DNA from: Sordaria brevicollis
Lineage: Eukaryota; Ascomycota; Sordariomycetes; Sordariales; Sordariaceae
Assembly: GCA_033439795.1 (NCBI GenBank)
Contig: JAUTDP010000006.1
Coordinates: 2,108,001 to 2,172,000, forward strand
Reading direction: 5' to 3'
DNA: 64,000 bases
The position numbers were made by a program, and so were the translations under genes. The notes beneath the pieces were generated by a model. The model was given only the letters and a program-made list of their open reading frames with translations, ran no database searches and was not told where the DNA came from. Position 1 is the stretch's first letter; each line of letters begins with the position of its first letter. Positions 37,714 to 49,604 of the stretch are shown piece by piece.

Positions 37714-37965
37714 TATTATAGGGCTAATGCCCGTAGTTAAATCTAATTAATATTACCAATCGTACCGCTAATCGGGCCGCTAGTCGGGCCGCCAATCGCG
37801 GTCTTTACCGCTACGGCAAGCGGAGTGGCCCGTACCCGGTCCTTAAAAGGATAATTAACTAGTGCCGCCTAGAGGGCGCCTCCCTTCCTCCCTTTTCCCC
37901 TTCGTAGAACCTTATCGATTCGTCAAAACCCAGTATCTATACCAATTATACTATACCCCCTTATA
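37714..37965 (+). repeat. 3' LTR of A (252 bp)
   Basis: Starts TATTATAGGGC (first TG mutated) and ends ACCCCCTTATA. It differs from the 5' LTR by transitions only, as far as I could align. Confidence 0.92.
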
Positions 37966-38236
37966 GTATATACGGTAATAAAAATGCATATTAATTACTA
38001 TAGCGGCCCGGCATACCGGGCCGACAAGGCGCGGTCGCGGTCGGACTACGAAAGTGGGCCGGCCGCGTCGCGGGTTAGAAAAGTAGGTCCCCATTAGAAG
38101 GATATCTTTCTTTCTATATACGGTATATACTCTTTCTAATTCTTCCTTCGATATTACACTTTATATAAGAATAATATTACACTTACTTTTATATCAATTA
38201 TAAGGTTATTCTTTAAAGCGGAAGTAATTTATATTA

Positions 38237-38865
38237 TATAGTAATTATAACGACTTTAATTTAATTACCTTTTTCTATTAATTGAATTTAAATAAATTAA
38301 TAAAAACTTACGTATCTAACCGATTGTCGCAAATTGGAGAGTGTTGCAAAATATCCGAATCGTAGTAGGTTATAACGCCCCTTCCAATAACCCTCTTATT
38401 TCGCCGAATTGTAATAAATAAAATAATTCGCACTTCCCCCGTCGAAATAATTGAATTATAGTAGGCTACTAAATACTATTTATTTAAATAATCGAATTTA
38501 AATAAATTGAGCGAATAAACCCGTCCTATTAATCGAATTTGAATAAACCGTGAAAATACCCCTTAAATTAAATAATCGAATTTAAATAAACTATACGATT
38601 TTTCCCGCTTAATAAATTTTAAACTTTTACGCGTTTTTATTACCTAAATCCGAAGCTTTCGCTATTAAATACAAAATACCTTCGATATTAAAAATTTCCC
38701 CCGCTTTCGAATTTAGATAGAAAGACGGTTTTCCTTCTCTTATAATTATTAATTATTAATATTTATTAATTATAGCGTTAATAACCTATAAAATTAAAAT
38801 ATTATAAAATAATTATTACGACGATAGTGTAAAATCCGATTATAGCGTACCCCCCCCTTTAAAAT
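38237..38865 (+). other. Leader of B-II with short direct repeats
   Basis: Untranslated sequence between the 5' LTR and gag. A motif of the form AATCGAATTTAAATAAA recurs at about 38279, 38490, 38530 and 38573. A C7 run (TACCCCCCCTTT) lies just before the probable gag start at ~38863. No tRNA primer site could be recognised. Confidence 0.4.
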
Positions 38866-41800
38866 GATTTATAATTTTATACAACCTTCGAACTATAATT
38901 AGGAATATACGCGCTAAGTCCTTTAGCGAATATAATGAATACGATTTAAAAATAATAAATATATTATTTAAGTAATAATAAACTTTTAATTGTAATATTA
39001 TTTTCGATAATTTTATTAAATTATTTTCGCTAATTTTATCGAAAAAATTAGGAATTAATATCGAATCCGTAAAGTATATTATAATTATAGCCGAACGTAC
39101 GAAATAGGAAAACGCTTATATTAATAAAAATACTAATTATTTAAAAAATAAAATCGACGAATATAAATAATATATTAGAAATATAGAGAACGTAATAAAA
39201 AATTTTAATTAAATTAGCGGTTAATAATATTAAAAATTAAAAGTAAAAATCGATAATATAAAAAAAAGGTTCGTAATTATATTTAAAATAATAATAAATA
39301 AAATAAATAAAATTATTAATTACTATATACCCTAAATCGGTTCCGTCCGATTATTTAGCGTTTATATTATACCCGGCCTTAAATATTTATTATCGAAGGT
39401 TTTATTAATAATATTACTACGTATTAATTATTATCCGAATTTAAAGGAGAATATAACGAACGTAATTATTAATATAATATATTATACTGTTTAATTATAG
39501 TAGAATATTCTTTATTTAGTATTTAATACTTCCTATTATTTTTCTCTTTACTAATTATAATCTATTTATAAATATAATTAAAATAATTCTTTCGTTCTAA
39601 TTAAAAATTCCTAAAATATAGTTATTTACCGAAGTAATTATTTAGCCGGCTTAATATAAATGTATTTTATAGGATCGTACCCCTAATTATTATTCGTATA
39701 TTTCTTTAGATTTTTTAATATTCTTAAAAAGAATTTTTCGTCCTTAGCGGTTATTAATTTTCCCCCTATTATAATTAGAAAATTTATTAATTATAAATCC
39801 TTTTAGGCCGACGATATTATTCTTTCGCTTATTATTTTAAAATTAAAAATAGCGTCCCTAATATATTTTACGATTCCCCTTTTCCGCGGAATTATTACAA
39901 AATTCGTTATTTTGGGATAAATGGTAAATTAATTTCTATTTATATTTAACGCTATTAAGCCCCTATTATAAACGGTTTTATAATAAATTAATTCGAAGCC
40001 CCTTAAGAAAATTGAGGCCGGATAAAGTAATACGTTTTTTATTAATTTTATTAATTTTAATTTAATAAATAACTTCCTAATTATACGCGTAATTAATAAA
40101 ATAAATACTTTAATAATAATAGGCGCTAATTTGGGAATTCGGTTATTAATATTAGCCTTTTCAGCGGGAGTTTTAACCTCTTTTAACGTATTTATTAAAA
40201 ATTCAAAATTTAAAAATCCAAATCCCGCTATTACTTTTCGGATTACCGATAGAGAAATTTATAATAAATTTTATTAAATTATTTAAATTATAAAGCGTAA
40301 CCCTATTTTTTCCGCTTTAATTTTATAAATAATTTAAAAATAGGTTAAAAATTATTTATAATTACGAATTTTAAGAGAATATAAATATTTAATACCGAAA
40401 TTAATTAACGCGGGAAATATTCCCCTTATAAGACCCCCTTACGAACCCCTTTGTAACGTTATAAGAAAAATAAGCAATTTGGACGATAATAACGGAAATA
40501 ATAACAAAAGCGACAATTTCGGTCGGAATTTAAATTACGGCTATAATTATAACCTATTATATTACCTTATTTATTATAGCCAATTATATAATAAATTAGC
40601 CTCCAATAGTTACAAATTTATTAAATTGAAGCGCGAAGAAATTAGGCAATTCTACCCGTATTAAGAAGATTTTAACGATTTAAAAATAATATAAAACGGC
40701 TGTAATTTAATAAATATAAATATATATTATTTCGTAAACCGTTTTTAGTCTTTTATTAAAGATAAATATATTACGGAATTTATTAAACGATAAATTTTAT
40801 AAATAATTTAAATATTATTCGGCGGCCCAATTATTTGCTAATAGATTATTAAAATATCCTTCGAAAATAAACGCACTTTACGTTAAAAATCCTTAGAAGA
40901 TTTAATTAACGCACTCGTTGAAAAATAGGCCCCCGATTCTATTATTATAATCAAGAAATTTACCGAAGGTTTTATTATTTTAAAAAGTATTATTATAAAC
41001 GAGAATACGCTATTTAATTTAATTGGTAAGTAAATAAAATTTAATAAAGTAATAGGTATTTTAGGTAAAGATATATTTAATTAAAAAAATATAATAATAT
41101 AAATTTAAAATTAAATAGATATATATATTTAATCCTACTTATACGCCCCCTATATTATTAATACGTATTCTAATTATAATTATAAAGTAGAGGAAGCTAG
41201 GGTAATCTTTATATTAATAGTAATTAAATATTACCTTTTTATAAAATACATTTCCTATTTATTTAAAAAAGAGATTAATAAAAAGGATATTAAAATAACC
41301 GAACCTATTACTTTTAAACCTTTTAAAAAGTAATTCGATAATAACCGTTTAAACGGTAGTAATAATTATAATTTTAATAAAAAAGACTATAAATTATTTC
41401 GGTAATTAGAACGAATTTATTATATTAACGGAAATATAACCGATAACGACGTTATATTAATTAAATCTTTAAAACCTGAATCCGGCGACGAAATCGCGTA
41501 TATCGTTTATAATACGTCTTTAATGTATTATAAATATTATAATAGCTTCTTTTCCGAATTGGAAGCGCGCTGCTACTTTTATCGTTACGAATTAAATAAA
41601 AGGGCCTAGGAAAAGGAAATTATTATCGCGAAGTAGAGAAATACGTATATATATTATAATTATTGCGTAAAATTTAAAAACGCTTTATTCCGTTATAGGA
41701 AATATTATTAACCCTTAAAAGACGGCCGTATTTATAATACTATAATCGATATATTATTTTTAGCGATTAAAAATAAAGAATTAAAATTAGAATTATATAA

Positions 41801-42480
41801 CGTTGAGGAAATTTAATTATTTAACGAATAAAATATTAAAAACGGTTTATTATTAAATTATATTTACTTTCGTATAAAAATTAAAGCGAGTTTTAATAAT
41901 CCGAATATAAAGGTTTATATTAATTTAAGAGCTGGAAAATTTATAATTAATAAAAAATTCTTTAATACTTTTAATTATATAATCGAATGTAAATAGCCTA
42001 AATAGGTAAAAAAAATTGGTAAATTTTAATTTATTAATAAATAAATTACGTTCTATTTCTATTTAATTGGAATAAAGAACGGGAAGTTTACTTTAATAAA
42101 GATAGTAAAATCCGTATAGGTCGTTTTAAATTTATTGGTAAAATTACTATTTATTAACGATTTTATAAATACGAAGTAAAATTATATCGATTATTTTACG
42201 AAGATAGTGAAATTTAAAATAATAGATGGGTTTATATTCCTATTTTCTATCGATTATAAATATATTTTATATATTTGTAAAGTAATTATTATAAAAAAAA
42301 TTATTTTATTCCCTAATTAGTAAATATATTTATTGGTCGATTATAAGTTTTTGCTTAAAGGATGGAATTTTATATTTAATTTAAAGTATATTTTAATAAT
42401 AAACGTAATTATTAATATAAAGACTTTTATAATTATATTAATTAAAAATAATATATAGGGTATAATAATAATTAATAAAC
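38866..42480 (+). pseudogene. gag and upstream pol relic of B-II
   Basis: A long plus-strand stretch with coherent but stop-ridden frames, Asn/Lys-rich through RIP. It includes a 61-codon open part at 40479 that is not diagnostic. By position it should encode gag and protease; no zinc knuckle or DSG motif could be fixed. Confidence 0.4.
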
Positions 42481-42489
42481 GTTTTAATA

Positions 42490-45400
42490 TCGGTATTATT
42501 ATTGAAAACGAAGAAGGTATTTTCTTTCGAATTTTATAAAAAAGAGTGTAAAGGGTAGTAATAATCGATTAAATTATAACGGCCGAAGGTCTATTTTTTA
42601 ATTCGCGCTATAGGATTTATTTTAAAATTTTAGGCCTCCTTATAATTCCGTTTAAAAGAGAATTTAAATTGAACGTTTTAACGTAATTTATTATATAAAA
42701 TATAAATTTAATTTCGGTAAATAATATTTATTATATAGAAACGTCGGAATTATAAAAGAAATTGTACCGGGAAATTAAAGCGGCTTTAAAGGAGGAGATT
42801 AAAAAGCGAACCGTGAGCGAAGCGGAGAAGGAAGGTATAAAAATTTTAAAGAAAAAGTTTTATATTTTAGAAAAATATTTAATTTTAGGTATTCGAATAA
42901 ATAGCGATGTTTTTAATATTATTTCGAAATAAGGAATTTACATCTATAACGGTTATTTAAAAGAATAATTCGAAGAATTTATAAAATTAATTTACGAATA
43001 TAAAAATATATAAGAAGAAGGGCGCTTAATAAAAGTATTCGAAGAGGATATAATAAAAATTTTATTAATTAAAGGATAATAAAATTAGAAAATTAATACC
43101 CGTATATACCCGTTTAATAAAAAAGATTAAATTATTGTTAATAAAATTTTCGATAAATTCTACGCCTAAAGTAAAATAAAATAGTATAAAGAAATTACCC
43201 CTTTTACGTATCCGGTTTTCGTAATATAAAAAATTATTAAAAATAAAGTAAAAAGACGCTTAATAATCGACCTATAAGCTTTAAACCGAATAATCGTCCC
43301 GGATAATTATTTACTTCCCTTTTAATTGGAAATTATTATTCGCTTTTAAAGAAAGAAATATATTATTATTATGGATATTGTATTCTTCTTTTATTAATTT
43401 AGTATTTAGCCGCTATATTATAATAAATTAATTTTAATTAATTATAGAAGTTTGGAAATTTTGACTATAACCCTTATAGGATTTAGGAATTTTTTAACCT
43501 ACGTTTAACGCTTTATAGATTATTTATTAATACTTTATAAAGAATATTATTAAATTTTTATTAACGATATTGTTATTATATTTAATATATTAGAAGATTA
43601 TATAAAGTATTTATAAAGTATTTTTAATTTATTTACAAAAAAGGGTATTTTTATTTCGCTTAAAAAATTCTATTTAAGCTTTCTTAGCGTCGAATTATTA
43701 GGATTTAAAATTAATACCCTAAGCCTTATTACGACGGTAAAACGTATCGCGGCCTTTAAGAATTTAATATTCCTAAATTAATTAAAAATATTAAAATATT
43801 ATATTAATAATTCTAAATTCTTTAAGTACTTCATCCCCTATTACGCTTAATTATCCGAATTACTTTAAAATTATAAAATTTCTTTATTAATAAAAGGACG
43901 GGAATTAAATAAGGTCGTTACCGGGAATTTAAATAAGCGTATTTATTATTACGTATTTATAAAATTTAAATTAATATTAATAGAATTAAAATTATTTTAC
44001 GCCCTTTAAGAAACTATTTATAAAACTGATAATAATAAAAAACTTAACGTCCTTTATTACTATAACCCCGATAAATAATTCTTTATTTAAATCGATAAGT
44101 TATTAGAATAGGGATTTGGTATAATAGTATTTTATTTTAAGGACGGTTACAAATAGAAGTTAAATATATAAATATTAGCGAATTAAGTCCTATTTATTAT
44201 ATTTTTAAATAAATATTTAATTAAGGCCGAAACCCGCTACGGCCCTTCGGAATTAGAAGTAGCCTACTTTATATAGGCCATTTACCGCCTTCGTATAATT
44301 ATCTATTTAATAAATTAATTAGTAATTATATTTATAGATTATTTAATAACGAAAAGTATCGTCGAATAAATGAATTTAAAGATTATATTTGCGGATCGAA
44401 CGAATTATCGATTAATTAACGTATTTATTTATTTATTGTAATATAATTTCTAAATTTTTTATATTCTTAATAAATTTAATTTTATTCTAAATACTTTTAG
44501 CCGTTTGTAAATAATTAATACCCTAAATTAAAACCCCGAAGGCGAACCCGCTTTAAATAATTTATAAAAGGACGAGGAAGGGTATAGATTAAATAAATAA
44601 GCTTTATTCGTTATAAAGGCTAAAATGGATAATATTTTTTACGACCGATTAATAGAAGGATATAAAAAGGATAAGAAATTCGTAAAAGTCGCGGTAAATT
44701 TAGAAAGTACTACCGAAGATAATAGAATACTTTACCGACCCGGGTACTTTTTCGTCGTTAATAAAAATATAGGATTAATTTATTATAACCGACCCAATAA
44801 TTTTAGAACCTTATATATATTATTTAATTATATTAAAGAAATCTTATAAATAATATATAACGAAAAATATTATTTCGGAAAATAATATATAATATACGAT
44901 TTACGAAATTTAATAATTCTATATAAAATTAATTTAATTAAAAAGTATTTTAAATACTATTTAAATTATTAATTAAATTAAATTAATTAAAACCCCTTTA
45001 ATAGTAATTATTAAGCCGTTTATTCGGAATATAATTTACTTATGAATATTATAATTTTCGACTTTATTATTAACCTTCTAGAAGTATTAATAGCGAATTC
45101 CCTTTAGAAAATTAATAATTATAATATTTTTAATACCTTTATATTAATTACCGATCGAATTATTAAACGTACGCTCCTTATATTAGGATATTCTATTTAT
45201 ATTACCGAAAAATAGGAAAAGTTTTTAATAAAATAATTATTCCTAAACGATTAGGGAATATTTAAGGGCATTATATTTAATAAGGACCGAAAATTTATAT
45301 CGGAATTATAAATTGGAATTTAGAAAGTTTAGGGTATTAAATTAATAATAATTACGGTTTACTACCCCTAAGTAGACGGATTTTCGGAACGTAAAAATTA

Positions 45401-46150
45401 AATAATCGAAATTATTATACGATTTTACTATTTTATATATCCCGATTCCGATTAATACGCTATCCTTTTACTATTTTAATAGAATTTAAATAGCGCTTTT
45501 ATTTAATTAATTAATACATCGTTATACGAATAATTATACGGATTTAAATTACCCGGTCCTTTTAATACCCTTTTCTCCGAAGTATATAACCCAAAAATAC
45601 TTTTAATTAAAGAATATTTACAATAAAACGCTATTTTAATTATAAATTTTATTATAATAAATATTAAAAAACGGTATAATAACTATTATCGAAACGTTTA
45701 ATTTAAAAAAGGCGATAAAATCTTCTTATAATTATATTACGGTTATTACTACCCCGGTAATTCATTTTACAAATTATTTTAATAACGTTCCGGACTATAT
45801 ATTATATTCGAAAAAATAAATAATTTAACGTATCGCCTTAAATTATTATTAGGTATAAAAATTCACCTAATTATTTCGGTCGTTTATTTATTTTTAGTAT
45901 TTAATGGTAACGATATTTTTAATCGACGTTTCCCTCCCTTAAGTTTAATTGAGGATTTTTAATTCGATAACGAATATAAAGTAGAAGTTATCCTAGGGTA
46001 TAAGGTAGTAAACGGAAAGATTAAATATTTAATTAAATAAAAAGGATAGGGTTATTAATATAATTAATAAATGAAGGAGGAAAGGATAATATATATTCCC
46101 GAATTGGTAAAGGAATATTAGGATCGGAATAGCGGTCGGCCTAGCCCTAA
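42490..46150 (+). pseudogene. pol relic of B-II (RT, RNase H, integrase, chromodomain)
   Basis: The reverse transcriptase core at ~43557-43577 reads FINDIVIIFNILEDY (YIDD with one Asp changed). A thumb region has LGFKINTLSL (~43700). RNase H is at ~43970-44500. The connection between RNase H and integrase has an open stretch at 44625-44849. Integrase is at ~44860-45700 (ITTVYYP, DGFSERKNQIIEIIIRFYY). A chromodomain is at ~45970-46130 (YKVEVILGYKVVNGKIKYLI, then IPELVKEY). It aligns with the B-I pieces. Confidence 0.8.
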
Positions 46151-46260
46151 GCGTAATTATAATTACCTTAAAGGATTAGAAAAGAAACGTTTATAATTAT
46201 AAATAAATACGGAGGACGATTAAAGATAGTACGGTTTTTTCTTAGTAAACCGGGATTTAA

Positions 46261-46563
46261 TATAGAACGTTTTATATATATATAGTATAATAGTATATAC
46301 GGTAATAAAAATATATATTAATTACTATAGCGGCCCGGTATACTGGGCCAATAAGGCGCGGTCGTAGTCGGACTACGAAAGTAGGCCGGCCGCGTCGCGG
46401 GTTAGAAAAGTGGGTCCTTATTAGAAGGATATCTTTCCTTCTATATGCGGTATATACTCTTTCTAATTCTTCCTTCGATATTACGCTTTATATAGGAATA
46501 ATATTATACTTGCTTTTGCATTAATTGCAGGGTTGTTCTTTGAGGCGGAAGCAGTCCATATCA
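46261..46563 (+). repeat. 3' LTR of B-II (303 bp)
   Basis: Starts TATAGAACGTTTTATATATA and ends AGTCCATATCA. It carries the uninterrupted GTATATACGG sequence where A sits in the 5' LTR. Confidence 0.92.
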
Positions 46564-46693
46564 ATAATAATAATAATAATAATATTAAAATAGAGGAAAT
46601 AAATGTTGAGCTCCGCTTTAAGTAAATTTCTACCCACTTGTATAAAATTTGCCAAAGGCAAATTTTGCGGGGGTACGGGGGCGGTAGCCCTCG
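46564..46693. repeat. Right end of X: AAT run, inverted repeat and GC-rich hairpin
   Basis: After AAT units come TTGAGCTCCGCTTTAAG (inverse of the left-end motif), a perfect 10-bp inverted repeat AAAATTTGCC-AAA-GGCAAATTTT at ~46647-46669, and a GC-rich GGGGGTACGGGGGCGGTAGCC. It is unmutated. The style recalls hairpin repeats in fungal mitochondrial genomes; origin unproven. Confidence 0.45.
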
Positions 46694-49334
46694 TAATAAA
46701 ATTTAAAACTATAATATTTATAAATAAATTATACTTTAAGCGGACTATTTAATAATTACCATTAAGGAGGTTTCGGCTAATTTAATTTAATTAATAATCC
46801 GGGTAATATTTAAAGTACTTCTTAATTAAATTAAGTTTATATAGAATTACTAAATCTTAAAAATTATATATTATACGTTATCTTCCAAAGTAGTATTTTT
46901 TATTAAATATTACTTATAAAACCTCTTTAACGCAATTAAATAATATATATAAGGTTCTAAAACTATTAAATCGATTATAATAATTTAATCCTATATCTTT
47001 ATTAATAACGAAAAAATACCCAAATTAATAAAGTATTTTACTATCCTCAATAATATTTTCTAAATTTATTATAATTTTTACGAACTTTTTATCCTTTTTA
47101 TAACCCTCTATTAATCGACTATAAAAAATATTATTTATTTTAACTTTCGTAATAAGAAAGGCCTATTCGTCTAGCCCGTACCCTTCCCCATCCTTCTATA
47201 AATTATTTAAAACGGATTCGCCTTCGGAGTTCTAATCGGGGGCGTTAATTATTCGTAAATAATTAAAGGCATTTAATACAAAATTAAATTTATTAAGAAT
47301 ATAAAAAATCTAAAAATCGTATTATAAGTAATAAATAAATATATTAATTAATTGGCGGATCGTTCGATCCGTAAATATCGTCCTTAAATTCGTTTATTCG
47401 ATAATACCTTTCATTACCGAATAAATTATAAATATAATTATTAATTAATTTATTAAATAAATAATTATACGAAAGCGGCGAATAACCTATATAAAATAAA
47501 CTACTTCTAATTCTAAAAGGCTATAACGAATTTCGGTTTTAATAAAACATTTATTTAAAAATATAACGGGCAGGATTTAATTTATTAATATTTATATACC
47601 CAACTTCTATTCGTAACCGTCTTTAAAATAAAATACTATTACGCCGAATTCCCATTCCAACGATCTATCGATTTAAATAAAAAATTACTTATCAAAGTCG
47701 TAATAATAAAAAATACTAAACTTTTTACTATTATCGGATTTATAAATAGCTTTTTAAAGGGCGCAAAATAATTCTAATTCAACTAATATAGGATCAAACC
47801 TCGTAAATATATAATAATAAATACATTTACTTACATTCCTAATAATAATTTTACCCAATTCTCTTCCTTTCGCTAATAATAAAACTTTATAATTTTAAAA
47901 TAATTCAAATAATTAAACATAATAAAGAACGAAGTACTTTAAAAATTTAACACTACTAATATAGTATTTTAATACTTTTAATTAATTTAAGAATATTAGG
48001 TTTTTAAAGGCCGTAATATATTCCGCCGTCGTTATAAAGCTTAATATATCGATTTTCAATCTTAATAATTCGACGCTTAAATAACCTAAATAAGATTTTT
48101 TAAACGAAATAGAAATACCCTTCTTTATAAATAGGCTAAAAATACTTTATAAATATTCTAAATAATCCTTTAACGTATTTAATACAATAATAATATCGTC
48201 GATAAATATTTAATAATATTCTTTATATAACGTTAATAAACAGTTTATAAAACGTTAAACGTATACCGGAAAATTTTTAAATTTTATAAAGGTTATAATA
48301 AAAGTCTCTAAATTTTAATAATTAATTAGGGTTAATTTATTATAATACAACGGCTAAACGTTAAATTAATAAAAAAAAAATATAACGTCGATAACGGTAA
48401 TATATTTCTTCCTCTATAAACGAATAATAATTTCCAATTAATAGGGAAATAAATAATTATTTAAAACGGTTATTCGGTTTAAAGTTTATAAATCGATAAT
48501 TAAGCGCCCCTTTATTTTATTTTTAACGGTCCTCTATACTACAAAGACCGGATATATAAAGGGGGTAACTTCCTTATACTACCTTATTTTCCTTTAAATA
48601 TAAAATCTATTAAAAATTTTATTAACGACGGCTTAATCCTTTTTATTAAACGGGTATATATAAATATTAATTTTTTAATTCTATTATCCTTTAATTAATA
48701 AAACCTTTATTATATCTTCCTCGGGTACTTCCATTAAGCGCCCTTCTTCCTATATCTTTTTATATTCGTAAATTAGCTTTATAAATTCTTCGAACTACTC
48801 TTTAATATAATTACCGTATACGTAAACTCCTTACTTCGAAATAAGATTAAAGACGTCGTTGTTTATCCGAATACTTAAAATTAAATATTTTTTTAAGATA
48901 TAAAACTTCTTCTCTAAAATCTTTATACCTTCTTTTTCCAACTTACTCGCTACCCACTTCTCAATCTCCTCCTTTAAAATCGCTTTAATTTCCCGGCGTA
49001 ATTTTTCCTATAATTCCGATATTTTTATATAATAAATATTATCCGTTAAAATCGGATTTACGCCTTATATAATAAATTTAATTAGGGCGTTTAATTCGAA
49101 TTCTCCTCTAAATAAAGTAGCGGGGAAGCCCGAAACTTTAAAATAAATCCCGCACCGTAAATCGGAGAATAGTCCTTCGGTCGTTATAATTTAATCGATT
49201 ATTACTATTCTCTAAATTCTTTCTTATAAAATACAAAAGAAAACGCTTTCTTTATTCTCGGTAATAATATTAATATTAAAACGCTTATTAATCATTACTA
49301 TACTTTATATATTATTTTTAATAAATATAATTAT
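46694..49334 (-). pseudogene. pol relic of B-I (RT, RNase H, connection region)
   Basis: It aligns on the minus strand with B-II ~42490-45070, base for base apart from transitions. Right and left edges are the D and X insertion points. The sequence resumes at 63806. Confidence 0.75.
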
Positions 49335-49587
49335 TATCACGAACGACGTAATTACGAGAGACAAGCTTAATACGTTGAATCTAAGTCTATTATAGAATTA
49401 CAAAATGAAGAAGAAAAAAAGAAACGAATAAAGGGTACGCCCCGCGCCAGGGTTTTATACCTAGGCGCGGGCGACCTACGAAGGCGGTACGCAATTACGT
49501 ACATTAGTGCGGTCAACCTTTATTAAATAACCGCCCGAACGATAACCGGTCCGCTAAATAGGGACCCTATCCGCTAACGCTATAATA
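49335..49587 (-). repeat. 3' LTR of D (253 bp)
   Basis: On the minus strand it starts TATTATAGCG and ends TTCGTGATA. It contains GGTCCCTATTTAGCGGACC, whose extra 8 bp are missing from E. Confidence 0.9.
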
Positions 49588-49604
49588 TTACCCCCCCTTT
49601 CGAA

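Larger units (their letters stand above)
30504..37965 (+). mobile_element. Gypsy element A, full length (7462 bp), inserted in the 5' LTR of B-II, duplication GTATA
   Basis: The LTRs 30504-30755 and 37714-37965 are both 252 bp. GTATA occurs at 30499-30503 and 37966-37970; the intact B-II 3' LTR has it once. A polypurine tract (GGAAAAGGGGGGGGG, ~37695-37709) precedes the 3' LTR. Coding relics run plus: gag, protease, RT, RNase H, integrase, chromodomain. About 1.6 kb of extra sequence sits between chromodomain and 3' LTR, which C, D and E lack. Confidence 0.93.
30467..46563 (+). mobile_element. Gypsy chromovirus B-II, plus strand (~8.6 kb without the nested element)
   Basis: The 5' LTR is split by element A (30467-30503 plus 37971-38236, total 303 bp). 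The 3' LTR is 46261-46563 (303 bp). Internal order is leader, gag, pol with chromodomain. It lies within a (TAA)n repeat, so its target duplication cannot be read with certainty. It is the same family as B-I and serves as the uninterrupted reference for B-I. Confidence 0.9.
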
